64,000 nucleotides of DNA from Aphrocallistes beatrix (lineage: Eukaryota > Porifera > Hexactinellida > Sceptrulophora > Aphrocallistidae), in assembly GCA_963281255.1 (NCBI GenBank), contig OY725488.1:10079524-10143523 (forward strand), in the 5' to 3' direction. Within the stretch, counting starts at the first letter, position 1, and each line of letters starts with the position of its first letter. Below the pieces are notes generated by a model. It had not been told where the DNA came from. It searched no databases and was given only the letters and a program-made list of their open reading frames with translations. Below are positions 11,675-22,469 of the stretch, piece after piece. The position numbers and the translations under genes were made by a program.

Positions 11675-11677
<3 letters not shown>
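11232..11677. mobile_element. pogo/Tigger-like MITE (TATAACGG family), copy 1
   Basis: Bordered by TA on both sides. The ends are CAGTCGAACCTG and CAGGTTCCACTG. The interior is built of repeated CCGTTATA-type words. A second copy is at 20990-21403. The short CAGT-type termini and TA target fit the pogo/Tigger group; no transposase is present. Confidence 0.7.

Positions 11678-11736
<59 letters not shown>
11678..11736. repeat. (TA)n microsatellite
   Basis: About 59 bp of uninterrupted TA dinucleotides directly at the right TA border of the neighbouring MITE, probably grown from the target duplication. Confidence 0.9.
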
Positions 11737-11740
<4 letters not shown>

Positions 11741-12209
11741 GGATTGGCCTGCGTATAGCCCATAAACCTATGGGCCTGGATAAAAATACAGCTTAATTTG
11801 AAATCTCCCTGGACTCTTGGCGAGCTTGAGGAGAGTCTTAATGAAGTCTGGGAAAAATTTCAACTGACTTTTTGAGGTCATATTGGGAGTCGATGAAGAA
11901 AAGGGTAGTTTTGGTAAACAAGAATAAAGGTCAGAAGATTAAGTACTAGTGGATATTATTTTGTAGTGATGTATGTTTTGCATGTGGTTTCTTCTTAGAA
12001 AAGTAAGTTATTACGAATACTTTGTTAGAAAAATACACTTAAACATTTTCCCAATTTCATTGTGTCACACTGTACTATAATGTATAACAGTAAGGATGCG
12101 CCGGTCAATGAGGCAGTCGCTTTGGAGGCGCTCTGTCGAGAGTGACATTTTCTTTTGTTTAACACATTTAAGTTAATGTATTTGAAATAGGAATAACTAT
12201 AGGGTGAAG
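11737..12209. other. Intergenic, no gene recognised
   Basis: No supported exon. It separates two MITEs beyond the 3' side of the gene at 12787-14877. Confidence 0.35.
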
Positions 12210-12550
12210 CAAGGCTGGATTCGGTTAACCGGTTAACCAGCTAACCGCCGTCAATCACGGTTAATGGTTAAGAAAATTTTGGATCGGTTAGCCGATCTGC
12301 TTTATTTTCTAAATATTTAGACTAATTTCATAGTTTTTCGATGAAGATTCTGAATATTACTTCTAAAATTTTCAAACCAAATAGTATATTTCGAGACCAC
12401 TGAAGATTGTAAATTTTTCAATATCAGGTTAAATATTAGTCGACAAATCCATATTTATACTAATTAATATTGACATCTGTTAACCGGTTAACCGCCCTGG
12501 AGGAAACCAAAATAACCGACCCTGAATATCGGTTAACCAACCCCAGCCCT
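12210..12550. mobile_element. hAT-like MITE with GGTTAACC motifs
   Basis: The left end reads CAAGGCTGG and the right end CCAGCCCT. The flanking octamer GGGTGAAG is present on both sides (12202-12209 and 12551-12558), an 8-bp target duplication as made by hAT elements. The subterminal regions are rich in GGTTAACCGG-type palindromes. Confidence 0.75.
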
Positions 12551-12786
12551 GGGTGAAGAAAATGTCGCCAGCATTAAGCATTAATTACGCATCAAAAATT
12601 GAAAAATTGCTCTTCTTGCCGTCTCTCGCCCTGGATCTTCCCCTTGTATTGAGAGACAGACGTAGAACGACTTCCATGCTGTAATTCACTAAATCAACCA
12701 CACAAAAATTGACAAAAACTGATAAAAATAAGACAGTTTGAAAAGGTAGTTTTAGTACATGTAAAAAAGTTCGAACTTCAATGGAT

Positions 12787-14877
12787 TTATAATAAAATAC
12801 ACATAGCTCTAGCTGGACCACTCGCGTCAGTCCGTGTTTTAACATCCAATTTCAGATTGTGGGGTACAGGCGATACTGCGCTAATAGAAGATTGAGAAGA
12901 ATAGCCTGTCAAATCATTTTTTTCAATTTTTTCATTAAAATGATGAGCAAATGGACTGATCTCTTCATCATGTGATTCTTTTAGTATTTTGTATAGAGGA
13001 ACGGGTTTGATAATATTATCTAGACAAATACTATTTTGTTGAATGGATTTTTTCCAGTCGTTCAATTTATTCACAGTTATATCGGACAGTCTTTCAGAAT
13101 GACATTTCTTGCTTCCTCTTCTCCAAGTGATCTTACATTCTTGCAATGCGTTTTTTAGTTTATCGTCGAATTGGGGGGGTATGTCGCGCGGGCTAGTTCC
13201 ATTATTGATTTGTGTAAGGAAATTTTCGAGTTGCAAAGAGATTTCTTGGCTCTTATCATCGAGAAACATTTTGTTATTTTGCTCGTTTTGTAAAAAAGAA
13301 AATTCAAAATTTATATCAATATAGTCACCGAAAGATAATAGTATAATACAATCTTGAGAGTATTCTTCGATGAAAGTATTCCTTCTTTCATGATATTGTT
13401 CTGTAAAAAAAGAATTTTTTAACTTGCTGATAAAAGAGGGATCAAATATTTCAATTTTATCAACTTCAACTTGAAATAAGATATAACATATTCGAAACAT
13501 TAGTTTTGAAGAGTTTGCTCGGAACAAGTTCACTTTTCCTTCATGAACGATGTCAAAAATGGAAAACTTTCCGATTTCTTTTATTGAACATGTTTCAGGA
13601 ATTTCAACTTCATAGTTTCCAATTTTCATTCTTGTCATGGGACCAAGTTCTAGAATACGTTTTCGACTTTTCTTCAGTATTGTAGAATAACCGCAGCCTA
13701 ACAGTTCAAAATCAAGTTTTATTTTAATTCGGGATACTTCAAATAGATGGATTAGCCATCCTTTTTCTTCACTAGTAAATTCGTAAGGAAAGAGAATTTT
13801 CTGAATATCTGTCATTTGGTAATTAAGAAATTCATTGGGATTGACCAAATGTTTTTTCTGTAAGTTATATATCATAGGAAAAATGTGTAGGCTATCGGAA
13901 CCAATATACGTAGAAATAATTTCATAAATAATACTTTGTTTCTTTGAAAAGAATTTTTCTTCTATTATTTCTTTCCATTGAGAAGAACAATATTTTAAAT
14001 CGCTGGGTATACTTATACTGGTTGGACTTACTTTATATTTAGTAGACATATGAAAAAACAGCCGAACAGCTTCAATACCGATTTTATCTCTGGATTGATT
14101 CATTAAGTGAATCATAGCATCAAACAAGTTAAGAGGTTGTTTCGTACCGTCTGGTAATATCTTCCAGTCTCCTTCTTGCTCCATTTCTTTCTTTTTATCC
14201 AAATTCTCAATGAATACCACAGGTACTTCAATAGAAAAATGAGCTCGAGTCAAAATTCGACATATCTTTTCAATATGTTTCGTTTCTTCATCAAATTCAT
14301 CTCTCGAAAAGTACATTGCATGTGTCACTGCAATCACTACATTTGGATAGAATTTATCAACTACATTCAGTTTAGATAGGACATGAAGCATCTTGGAAAA
14401 AATAGAATATATCCCAGACAATCTATCATCTGAAGCTGAAATAACGACTAGAACAATGTTAGGATAAACTCGAACTTGCTGTTTAGAGTTCCCTAACTCA
14501 GGGTGTGTCTCAATGAAATGTGATATTTTAGCCAGGTTTTCAGCATCTTCTCCTTCTGTATCATCAAATCCTGGAGAATCAATAAATCCAATATTTATAT
14601 TTTTTTCGATTTGTGATAATTCAAGGGAACAGCCGTATTCGGTAACTTCCCGCGTGTCAGACCTTCTTTTTCTTGTAGGAATAATATCTGTACCAAACAA
14701 GTGGTTCAGGGTAGAAGATTTTCCATCTCCTGACTTTCCATATAAAAATATAGTCACTTGTGTGGCAGATCGCCGAAGTAACGGTTTCTGGATTTGTTCT
14801 ACCATGTTGCTCTGAACCCCTGGTGCAAATTCCTCCATTTCAGGATGAATTAAATCCTGGGGATTAGCTTCAGCCAT
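12787..14877 (-). CDS. GTPase-MACPF-CAAX protein, 696 aa (subfamily II, mosaic)
   Basis: Single-exon gene with ATG in MAEANPQDLIHP context, like the gene at 45157-47238. P-loop GKSGDGKSS at 47-55, DSPG at 100-103 (Ser instead of Thr), THAM at 185-188, then IEN and ILPDG. The C-terminal half has the LGCGY entry motif, but the perforin-type signature is eroded: the position of YALHC reads YSQDC and the following FGG is FGD. The C-terminus is CILL, a CAAX box of geranylgeranyl type. The first ~80 and last ~400 residues resemble the 45-kb gene. The middle of the GTPase domain (about 14170-14480) is nearly identical in DNA to 10040-10340 of the gene at 8617-10779, pointing to gene conversion. The MACPF part may be structurally retained but functionally changed. 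The downstream flank carries a hAT MITE. Confidence 0.85.
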   Translation of the reverse strand: MAEANPQDLIHPEMEEFAPGVQSNMVEQIQKPLLRRSATQVTIFLYGKSGDGKSSTLNHLFGTDIIPTRKRRSDTREVTEYGCSLELSQIEKNINIGFIDSPGFDDTEGEDAENLAKISHFIETHPELGNSKQQVRVYPNIVLVVISASDDRLSGIYSIFSKMLHVLSKLNVVDKFYPNVVIAVTHAMYFSRDEFDEETKHIEKICRILTRAHFSIEVPVVFIENLDKKKEMEQEGDWKILPDGTKQPLNLFDAMIHLMNQSRDKIGIEAVRLFFHMSTKYKVSPTSISIPSDLKYCSSQWKEIIEEKFFSKKQSIIYEIISTYIGSDSLHIFPMIYNLQKKHLVNPNEFLNYQMTDIQKILFPYEFTSEEKGWLIHLFEVSRIKIKLDFELLGCGYSTILKKSRKRILELGPMTRMKIGNYEVEIPETCSIKEIGKFSIFDIVHEGKVNLFRANSSKLMFRICYILFQVEVDKIEIFDPSFISKLKNSFFTEQYHERRNTFIEEYSQDCIILLSFGDYIDINFEFSFLQNEQNNKMFLDDKSQEISLQLENFLTQINNGTSPRDIPPQFDDKLKNALQECKITWRRGSKKCHSERLSDITVNKLNDWKKSIQQNSICLDNIIKPVPLYKILKESHDEEISPFAHHFNEKIEKNDLTGYSSQSSISAVSPVPHNLKLDVKTRTDASGPARAMCILL

Positions 14878-15240
14878 TTGAGTAAATGATATACCTACTA
14901 GTAGAAGACAGATAGGCTACAATAATGTAAATATTAGAAATAATTTTTCGATTGAGGACTGCACTGACAAAAGCGGGCTGGTGGAGCTCAAACCTCATTG
15001 GAATCGAAGATTATACACAATACAATATTTAGGACTGATCACCTCACTAGACTCACCGAAATAGTCATTAATTCAAAAAGTTCCGGCGGACCTGCTTGAG
15101 GGTCAAAGCTATTTCAAACATTTCTCTTAAATTTAAAATAAAAAGATCGAGATTGGGATCGGATCCGTTTTGAAACTATGATATAAATCAAGAATAACAA
15201 ACGAGCTAAGTGCAGTCTAGGGACCCAGAGTGAAAAGAGA
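14878..15240. repeat. 5' flank shared by the two subfamily II genes (copy 1)
   Basis: Sequence upstream of the start codon at 14877 matches 47239-47960 upstream of the 45-kb gene, with landmarks CTGCACTGACAAAAGC, CTTGAGGGTCAA and GGAAATAGGAAACATT. This shows that the genes were duplicated together with at least several hundred bases of promoter region. Confidence 0.7.
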
Positions 15241-15274
15241 GGACCGGAAATAGGAAACATTATATATATATATA

Positions 15275-15462
15275 CAGTTGACTCCGCTTAATAGGTCCAC
15301 TGTTTAATCGGGTCAGCCGCTTAATCGGGCCACTTTTGGTAGGACCAGAATAGCTCTCACACATAGAAGCTAATACAAAATATTTTCGGTTAATAGGGTT
15401 CTCCGCTTAATCGGGCCAAAATGTCCTCTGACCGATGTGGCCCTATTAAGCGGAGTCGACTG
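15275..15462. mobile_element. pogo/Tigger-like MITE (CCGCTTAAT family), 188 bp
   Basis: TA-bordered element with ends CAGTTGACTCCGCTTAAT and the inverse ATTAAGCGGAGTCGACTG. Relatives are at 28081-28220 and 48519-48706. No transposase. Confidence 0.75.
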
Positions 15463-15474
15463 TATATATATATA

Positions 15475-16019
15475 TAGTCCACAACCGAAAACCGGGGTGC
15501 ATAAGGAAAATATGGTCGTGTTCTATACAAATTACTCTCGGAAGCGGGGCGCTTGTTCAAAAAACCGGGGCGAGTTTGGATGATATTTTTCTTTGCAAAA
15601 TAATGTTTTTTGTTTGAAACATTCCATTTGTTTATACGTACTTAATGTATGAAGAGTTGTTAAACAGCTTTTATGGGTGTAGGTACCATGATGAATTAGA
15701 GTCAAATGACAATTTTTAATGACAACAATGTAATACCAATGAGACAGACTGACTGTTAGTATGTACATACGTATGTACTATACAAGGGCGAAATAACAGG
15801 TTCGGCGGGTATATGAGAGCCGTGTCAATTTTTGGAGTGGTCTTACTATAGCATAATTAGTGAGGATGCTAGTTTACACGGAACCATGATTATTTCTCTT
15901 AAAATGCTTTGTTTTTGTCACGAACTATACTAACTTGATGCAGTACATCTAATCTCTCGAAAATCGGGGGACTCCCTAAAACCTGGTCCCGACGTACCCC
16001 GGTTTTCGGAAGTGGACTG
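15475..16019. mobile_element. pogo/Tigger-like MITE (ACCGGGG family), 545 bp
   Basis: Inverted ends TAGTCCACAACCGAAAACC and GGTTTTCGGAAGTGGACTG flanked by TA. The interior has no coherent transposase. A relic of the same family lies at about 40741-40830. Confidence 0.65.
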
Positions 16020-16040
16020 TATATATATATATATATATAT

Positions 16041-16259
16041 AAGCGCTTCGCTTGCTTGCGCTGCGCGGCTGGTGGGAGCCTGGGATTAAATTGATTAATT
16101 ATAAGGGAGATAAAATCTCTAAATGCATCTGTCCTACGATTATAATCGATATCGCGCGAAAAAATCACTAAATTTGTCAATTTTAAAAATTTTGATGCGT
16201 AATAATGACGACATACATACATCCTTACTATTAAAACTCGATTAATCCTTGTGTATATA
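16041..16259 (-). mobile_element. Helitron/Helentron-like non-autonomous element, family 2, inverted relic
   Basis: Begins (read inverted) with the GC-rich AAGCGCTTCGCTTGCTTGCG end and finishes near CCTTACTATTAAAACTCGA, both diagnostic of the family seen complete at 53837-54386. Internal parts are deleted. The class name rests on the GC-rich subterminal hairpin and the absence of terminal inverted repeats. Confidence 0.5.
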
Positions 16260-16735
16260 CAGTACCCGGACAAAAGTATTCGACCACCATATAAACCGCC
16301 ATACAAATAGTATTAAAGTGGGTCTATTCATAAAGGAATATGTACTCAAACTGTAACGAATACTCTATTTTTTATTTCAAAATCGTAAACTAGACATCCT
16401 AATTATTCATAATTGATAGCCTCAGCTTAATTACTAACTCTCAAGTTAATAAATATCAACATTTGATACTTGATGCAACTTGTCCTAAGTCACAGCCATT
16501 AAATATGATGGCGTTTAGTGACACAAAGTGGCATAGGTTGATAATTTTCTACATAAGAATAAGTAATCGAGTTGAAACTCTCAATTATGAGTAATTAGAA
16601 TATGCAGATTACGAATTCGAACTAAAAAATAGAGTATTTTCTAACTGTTTAAAGACAAGTTCCTTTTTTAAAAGATCTAATTTAATACTATTTGTATGGA
16701 GGTTTAGGTGGTGGTCGAATACTTTTGTCCGGATA

Positions 16736-16738
<3 letters not shown>
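16260..16738. mobile_element. Tc1-like MITE (GGACAAAAGTATTCG family), 479 bp
   Basis: TA-bordered. The left end CAGTACCCGGACAAAAGTAT and right end ATACTTTTGTCCGGATAGTG are inverted copies. A partial relative ends at 52950, immediately before the TATA box of the dispanin-like gene, and another end is near 33660-33690. Confidence 0.75.

Positions 16739-16796
<58 letters not shown>
16739..16796. repeat. (TA)n microsatellite
   Basis: Uninterrupted TA dinucleotides between a Tc1-like MITE and a Helentron-like element. Confidence 0.9.
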
Positions 16797-16798
<2 letters not shown>

Positions 16799-17278
16799 TG
16801 TAACGAATTGATTGAAGAAACTGCCAGGCGTAGAAAGCTGATTTTTGGCAAGTGAGAGTATTTTGGCTAAGCTATGGCAAGTTCTGAGCTCAGACGAAAA
16901 TGTCGACTCATCATGGAATTATGACGTCATTGTCAGATTTTTAAAGTCAAGCAATACAGTTATTCGAGCATAACTCAGCCATTATAGGAGATAGAAGGCT
17001 GAGATTTTAATAAAATATGTATACTAACATACCTCACATATGATGCAACTATCATCAAAAAATGATGACTCATCACTTTGTTATGACGTCATCATTACTC
17101 ATCAAAATTTTAAAAATAGATAATTTTGGTGATTTTTCGTGCGATATCGATTATAACAGTAGTACAGGCGTATTTAGGGATTTTATCTCCCTTATAATTA
17201 ATCAATGTGACCCTAGGCGCCTCTTGCGGACACACAGTGTCCGCCAGCCGCGCAGCGCAAGCAAGCGAAGCGCGCTTA
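16799..17278 (+). mobile_element. Helentron-like element, family 2, plus orientation
   Basis: Runs from TGTAACGAATTGATTGAAG to the GC-rich end GCAAGCAAGCGAAGCGCGCT. Relatives are at 41596-42085, 53837-54386 and, as fragments, 16041-16259, 17513-17790 and 44363-44485. There is no coding capacity. It meets the TACA microsatellite at its GC-rich end. Confidence 0.55.
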
Positions 17279-17470
17279 TACATACATAAATACATACATA
17301 CATACATACATACATACATACATACATACATACATACATACATACATACATACATACATACATACATACATACATACATACATACATACATACATACATA
17401 CATACATACATACATACATACATACATACATACATACATACATACATACATACATACATACATACATACA

Positions 17471-17501
<31 letters not shown>

Positions 17502-17502
17502 T
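17279..17502. repeat. (TACA)n microsatellite, about 220 bp
   Basis: More than 50 tandem TACA units, interrupted only near the start (TAAATACA). It lies exactly between two tail-to-tail Helentron-like elements. Long open frames here (MYVC or YIHT repeats) are artefacts of the 4-bp repeat. Confidence 0.97.
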
Positions 17503-17512
17503 AATTGTATAC

Positions 17513-17790
17513 AAGCGCGCTTCGCTTGCTTGCGCTGCGCGGCTGGCGGGCACTTTGTGTCTGTCGGAGGCGCCCTTCGGGCTCCTGGGGTCACATTGAT
17601 TAATTATTAGGGAGAAAACATCTCTAAATGCGTCTGTCTTACTGCTATAATCGATATCGCACGAAAAATCACCAAATTTGACAATTTTTAAAATTTTGAT
17701 GCGTAATGATGACGTCATAACAGTGATATCTCGGCGATATGTTATTTTTTGATGATAGTTGTATCATATGTGAAATATATTAATAGTTCT
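17513..17790 (-). mobile_element. Helentron-like element, family 2, inverted partial copy
   Basis: Begins with the inverted GC-rich end AAGCGCGCTTCGCTTGCTTG, mirror image of 17259-17278, and fades after about 280 bp. Confidence 0.55.
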
Positions 17791-17993
17791 GGTCGAAAAA
17801 CTGAAATTTTTACAATTTAAAAATATTTGGTGTGAAAAGGAACCTAGTGTCGGAGTAGTGGTTTTGAATACTAGTATTATCTTTTATTCATTTTAAGTAT
17901 TTAAGTGTTCAGAAAAAAACATACAATGAGCAAGTAGTTTCCAATATCTTCACACAGTAGTGTCTAATCGTTTGCATTGGTGTAGGTTTAGTA

Positions 17994-18439
17994 CAGGGGT
18001 GCTCAAACTTTTAAATCTACGGGCCACTTGAAAGACTAGGTTCCGCCTTACGGGCCACAAATCATAGATCGCCTCTAGCTTTAGTTTAATCAATTTTCAA
18101 GCTATACTATTTGACCTCATATTGCATTAACAATGGATTCTACTTGTAAATTCAGGTTATTGACTTAAATTATAATCTTTTGAATGGATTCGAATCATTT
18201 GATGTCTCTTTTGAAATCAACTATAGTTACCAAATACTGTATTCATACTAGGAACATTGATGCATTTGTAGAGTATCTATGTATAATTATTTCTATATGG
18301 TGTTTAGAAAAAACATTTATTATCTGACGATTGAAGTACGTCAATCCACTATATATATATACGTATGAATGATGAAAACAAGCGAATTATCCGCGGGCCA
18401 CAGCGAATGGTCTCGCGGGCCACCGTTTGAGCACCCTTG
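17994..18439. mobile_element. hAT MITE with 8-bp target duplication, 446 bp
   Basis: Ends CAGGGGTGCTCAAACTTT and CGTTTGAGCACCCTTG are the classic hAT form. Flanks are GTTTAGTA (17986-17993) and GTTTAGTG (18440-18447), a near-perfect octamer duplication. GGGCCAC words lie inside both ends. Confidence 0.85.
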
Positions 18440-18447
18440 GTTTAGTG

Positions 18448-19317
18448 AGTTAGCATGTGAGAAAATTGACAGGATTGTTGGCGATCTGATTTCGCAGCAC
18501 CAAAGTATAGTTTAGCTTACCTACACTTGTAATATACTATGATGTATAGTGACCAACTTCTGAAATTAGTGCCTCCCTATACTATATATACCTCATTAAC
18601 GGGGTTTCAAGAATAACATAAGTGTTTGAAAAAGTTGGAAAAGGCGTTAAATGTCCATCGGTAGAAGAAATATACGAATTTCGATTCGGCATTAAATGAC
18701 AAAAGAGACATCTTTGAATGTCCAGACAAGGCGTTAAACTCATGATAGTAAGTAACCTTATCATATTTGATCACATATAGTAATATTGTTCTAAATGCAT
18801 TTTAACAACTTCTGCAGTTAAAGATCTTTGCTATGACGTACCATTTTGGTTCCTTCGTAGTGGTTCCCAACTTGGGTTCCATGGACCCTTAGTGGTCCAC
18901 AGAGGAGAATTTTGTATTATTGTTAATAGGAGGGGGCTTACAGAATATAGAAATTTGCTATAGGGCGGAGGGGAGATTCTCAACCAAAAAAGGTTGAAGA
19001 CCTCTGCTCTAAGAGATACTAGGAGTCTGATTTCAGATTCGAAATCTACACATTCAAAATAGTTGAAGAGTTCTAATAAATCGTTCAACCCAATGAATAA
19101 AATTATAAACTTGTGGCATAAGAAATAATTCATTGCCATCATGTATAATGGTAAATAAGGACATATGTGGCACAAAATGGCAGTAATTGATAATTTGAAA
19201 ACATTGGATATACCCATTTGAGTATTAAATGCACATATACAATAATGAAGTGTACAAATACTTCTGTCTGAGTGGTGTAAAAAACGATATTCTAAAGTTA
19301 AAATCCCAAATAAGCTA
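18448..19317. other. Intergenic with a hAT-like relic
   Basis: A decayed hAT-like element is likely at about 18857-19011 (AGTGGTTCCCAACTTGGG at the left, AGGTTGAAGACCTCTG at the right). The remainder shows no supported gene. The stretch at 18590-18760 weakly resembles 38040-38215, so it is probably repeat. Confidence 0.4.
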
Positions 19318-20855
19318 CAGTCTGTTTCACAAATATTGAGAATATTCGCTAAATTAATATCAGCTCATCACTTCAGTTTTGAAATTAGTTTTGATAAAAA
19401 AAAGGGGATTTCATTTCTATTCGATTTTACCAAATTCAATTCTAAACTTCAAGGCCTCAGAGTAACTTGCGGATTTGGGACTAGGGATGCGGTAGAAGAT
19501 GGTTGAACTAATACATGAACTGCCTTAAATCATTAACAAAGCGTAATAGAGCTTAGGAATGTATTACCAGCATATATAAATATGGTGTCAAAGTACCCAT
19601 ATCTGTTGTTAAAATTTAGATTAGTCACCATATGATTGCGCGCAATAGGTTATATTGGTGACAAATTTGGTGATTTTCAGAGTTCGTTTAAGGGCACTTC
19701 TAAGTGTTTTTATTATAAAATTTTTCGCATAGAACTGAGATGTTCATTCCGAACATCCTTATGTGCTAAGAAGAGACTAGACAACGGATTAAAATATTTT
19801 TTGATGCTGGTATGCATTGTGCTGCTGAGATTATTCGAGTAAACCAAACTTCTCCAGTACTGTTTATCAAATTTTGAAAATAACTAAGGACAACAAACAC
19901 ATTCAACATAAGAAATGTGCTGGACATCCTGTGAAAACTATCTACAGACAGAAGCAGGATATTACATATATAGACTCTAATTCGATCTCCCAAGATATCC
20001 GTCGGAGACGCAGTGTGTTGAGTTTAAACCACCCAGATTTGCCATCTACCACTATAGTGTACCGTGTAGTAAAGTCCTCTGGTTTCAAATCATTAAAAAC
20101 TACCCTAGCGCCACTTATTACAGAAGTAGTGGCCGCAAAACGAGTTCGACGGGCGAAAAATAACCTTCAACAACAATGGGACAGAGTTTGGTTTTCGGAT
20201 TAATGCTCTGTCGTGACATTTGGATGAAATCAAATTTCCCCATTTATTCCAAAGTCGGGAAACATTCATCCAAGGTGCATATTTGGGGAGCGATATCTAC
20301 ACGTGGCGCCTCTGTGGTAAAGATATTTACTCAAAACTTCAACTCAGAGGTGAATATCAATACCTTTAATGAGTATCTCCTTGAAGTTGCTAATTTCTTC
20401 CACCCAGATGGTTGGATCTTACAGGAAGACAATTCGCCAATTCATCGTCACCATTCGAGCCAGAGTAGAGAATGGAAATCTTCCAGAAATATACTGGTTT
20501 TAGACTGGCTAAGCAATTCTCCTGATCTAAACCCCATTGAAAACTTATGGGCAGTTCTGAAGATTCGATTATTGAAGAAATATATAAGTATCAAAGAGGA
20601 ACTTTGCGACAAAATAGTACAAGAGTGGGAGTCTTACACTTCATTTTTTCTACAAAATTTCATCTTCTCGATGGAGAATAGACTTAGGATGTGCATACGA
20701 GTGAAAGGCGAGAAGATTAATTACTGACTATATAAACTATCTTCAAAATTATTCTATTTTTTATTTAACAATCTAACATTGTACTAACAATTGTGATACA
20801 TGAGTTTGAGCTAAAAGTAATCCTGAAAAATTCTCAATAATTGTGAAACAGATTG
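19318..20855 (+). mobile_element. Tc1-like transposon, 1.54 kb, inactive
   Basis: Inverted ends CAGTCTGTTTCACAAATATT and AATTGTGAAACAGATTG, each next to TA. The length is typical of Tc1 elements. It contains the decayed transposase at 19770-20727. Confidence 0.85.
19770..20727 (+). pseudogene. Tc1-family DDE transposase, frameshifted
   Basis: The N-terminal part shows a helix-turn-helix with a TVYQILK-like recognition segment, split between two frames near 19870. A middle part ends at VWFSD, where the first catalytic Asp lies, followed at once by a stop. The next frame has WILQEDNSPIH, holding the second Asp, and SPDLNPIENLW, holding the catalytic Glu at the D34E-type spacing. At least two frameshifts and a stop mean it cannot make an active enzyme. 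Confidence 0.85.
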
Positions 20856-20989
20856 TAGTTTCTAACATTTGATAACAAAAGCGCCTTTGCGTTCCTCCCC
20901 TAATATACTCTTGAACATAATACATGATTTAATTATATCATTACTAGTGTTACTTAGCTGAAGTTGTTTTAGGTGTTTAAAAGTATATA

Positions 20990-21403
20990 CAGTCGAACCT
21001 GCTATAACGGCCACTCTATATAACGGTCACCTGTCTATAGCGGTCACCAATGAACAATCCCGTCCGAAATTCCATAATATTGAACCTGTGTATAGCGGTC
21101 ACCTGCTCAACGCGGCCAGCGGCCACCTTTTTGTAGTCCCTTACTGACCCTAAAATTGTGTATAACGGCCACTAACTGTCTATAACGGCCATCACCTTTT
21201 TCACCTTTTTATGTGTTTATTACAGGATATGTTACGAACGATAAACAAGTTTCATGTAATTACTTCAAGTAATGGAACTACATGTAGTAACTATGTTTTA
21301 TTCTAGATAGGGTTAAGACATTCACATGTATATAACGGTCACCTGTGTATAACGGCCAATTTTGTCCAGTCCCTTGGGTGGCCGTTATATACAGGTTCCA
21401 CTG
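20990..21403. mobile_element. pogo/Tigger-like MITE (TATAACGG family), copy 2
   Basis: Same ends and layout as 11232-11677, with TA on each side. The central part is slightly shorter. Confidence 0.7.
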
Positions 21404-21479
21404 TATATATAATAACCATAGAAAAACGTAGATAAAATGTCATTTCTCAGGAGATAATTAGAAAGCATTCAAGCGTTTT

Positions 21480-22130
21480 GGAACCTTGGTGGCAGCAAGC
21501 GACTCTGCGGACAAGCGGTGTCCACAAGCCGTGGAGAGCAAGCAAGTGAAGCGCACTTATGAGATATCTTATACATCTTATATATTAAAACGCTAGGATC
21601 TTTTTAATCCGAATTGATCGAAGAAAGGTAGTAGAGATATGAAAATTGGCATGTAGGTGTCTAATGATATGACTACGATTAAGTTCAAAGATCTAAGCGA
21701 AATTTTCGCACCACTACAAAAATTCACAATAGAAATTATTGTACGACTCTACAATAGATTGTCATCGTTATTAATACTTCAAAGCCACAACTTATATTTG
21801 ATATCTTAAACGTATTATATAGTATATAGCAATAAAAAAGATTATGGGCATATTTCCACACCTTTATATACATATTTTCACACCATTTGACAAATTTTGA
21901 AAAATATGCTAGAGAGAGACTAGCTTCCAACGGGTGACATGGGGTTTTAGGGGTGTAGATATCGAATATAATATTTTCAGGTCTATATTATAAATTATTT
22001 GTTTACATTTCTTTACAATAGATACATAAAGTAAACAAATCTAAAAAAATTGTCTAGAAACTTGCTTTCAATGGTTGACATGTGTTTTCAGTTTTGTAGA
22101 TTTCGAATATATCGAATATGTATATTTCGA
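21480..22130 (+). mobile_element. Helentron-like family 1 relics
   Basis: About 21480-21560 carries the GC-rich 3' end of one copy (GTGTCC...GCAAGCAAGTGAAGCGCACT). From 21566 the start of another copy follows (CTTATATATTAAAACGCTAGG, then GGCATGTAGGTGTC), running to the foldback at 22140. Complete relatives are at 42432-43185 and 51133-52062. Confidence 0.5.
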
Positions 22131-22139
22131 ATACAGAAA

Positions 22140-22452
22140 AGGTGCCCAATTTCCTGGACGGTACGGATTAAGATGCCCAATTTCCGGGACGGGACGGGTC
22201 AAGATGCCTAATTTCCGGGACGGGACTGGATCATTCCGGGAACTTTGTCAGTACTTAATTCGCGGGACGGGACAAAAAAGGTGCCTAATTTCCGGGATGG
22301 GACGGGTTAAGATGCCTAATTTACGGTATGGGATGCCGTCCCGTCCCGAAAATTAGGCATGCCCGTATAATTAGGCATTTTTGTCCCGTCCCACAAATTA
22401 AGTACTGACAAAGTTTCCGGAATGATCCTGTCCCGTCCCGGAAATTAGGCAT
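22140..22452. repeat. Foldback element built of GGGACGGGAC units
   Basis: Words like CCTAATTTCCGGGACGGGAC recur in the left half. From about 22335 the same series returns inverted (GTCCCGTCCCGGAAATTAGG), so 22205-22330 and 22335-22452 could pair as a long imperfect hairpin. Related units lie at 61975-62108. Confidence 0.75.
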
Positions 22453-22469
22453 ATTTTGATATGCTAGGG

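Noticed and set aside
12585..12845. 86-codon minus-strand frame overlapping the 3' end of the 12.8-kb gene
   Set aside because: It overlaps the CAAX-encoding end in another frame and runs into flanking DNA without any domain.
17110..17718. Open frames of up to 202 codons with MYVC or YIHT repeats on both strands
   Set aside because: They are translations of the TACA microsatellite and flanking Helentron-like ends; every frame of a 4-bp repeat without stops stays open.
22075..22356. 93-codon frame with Arg/Gly/Pro-rich repeats
   Set aside because: Lies within the GGGACGGGAC foldback and is a repeat translation.
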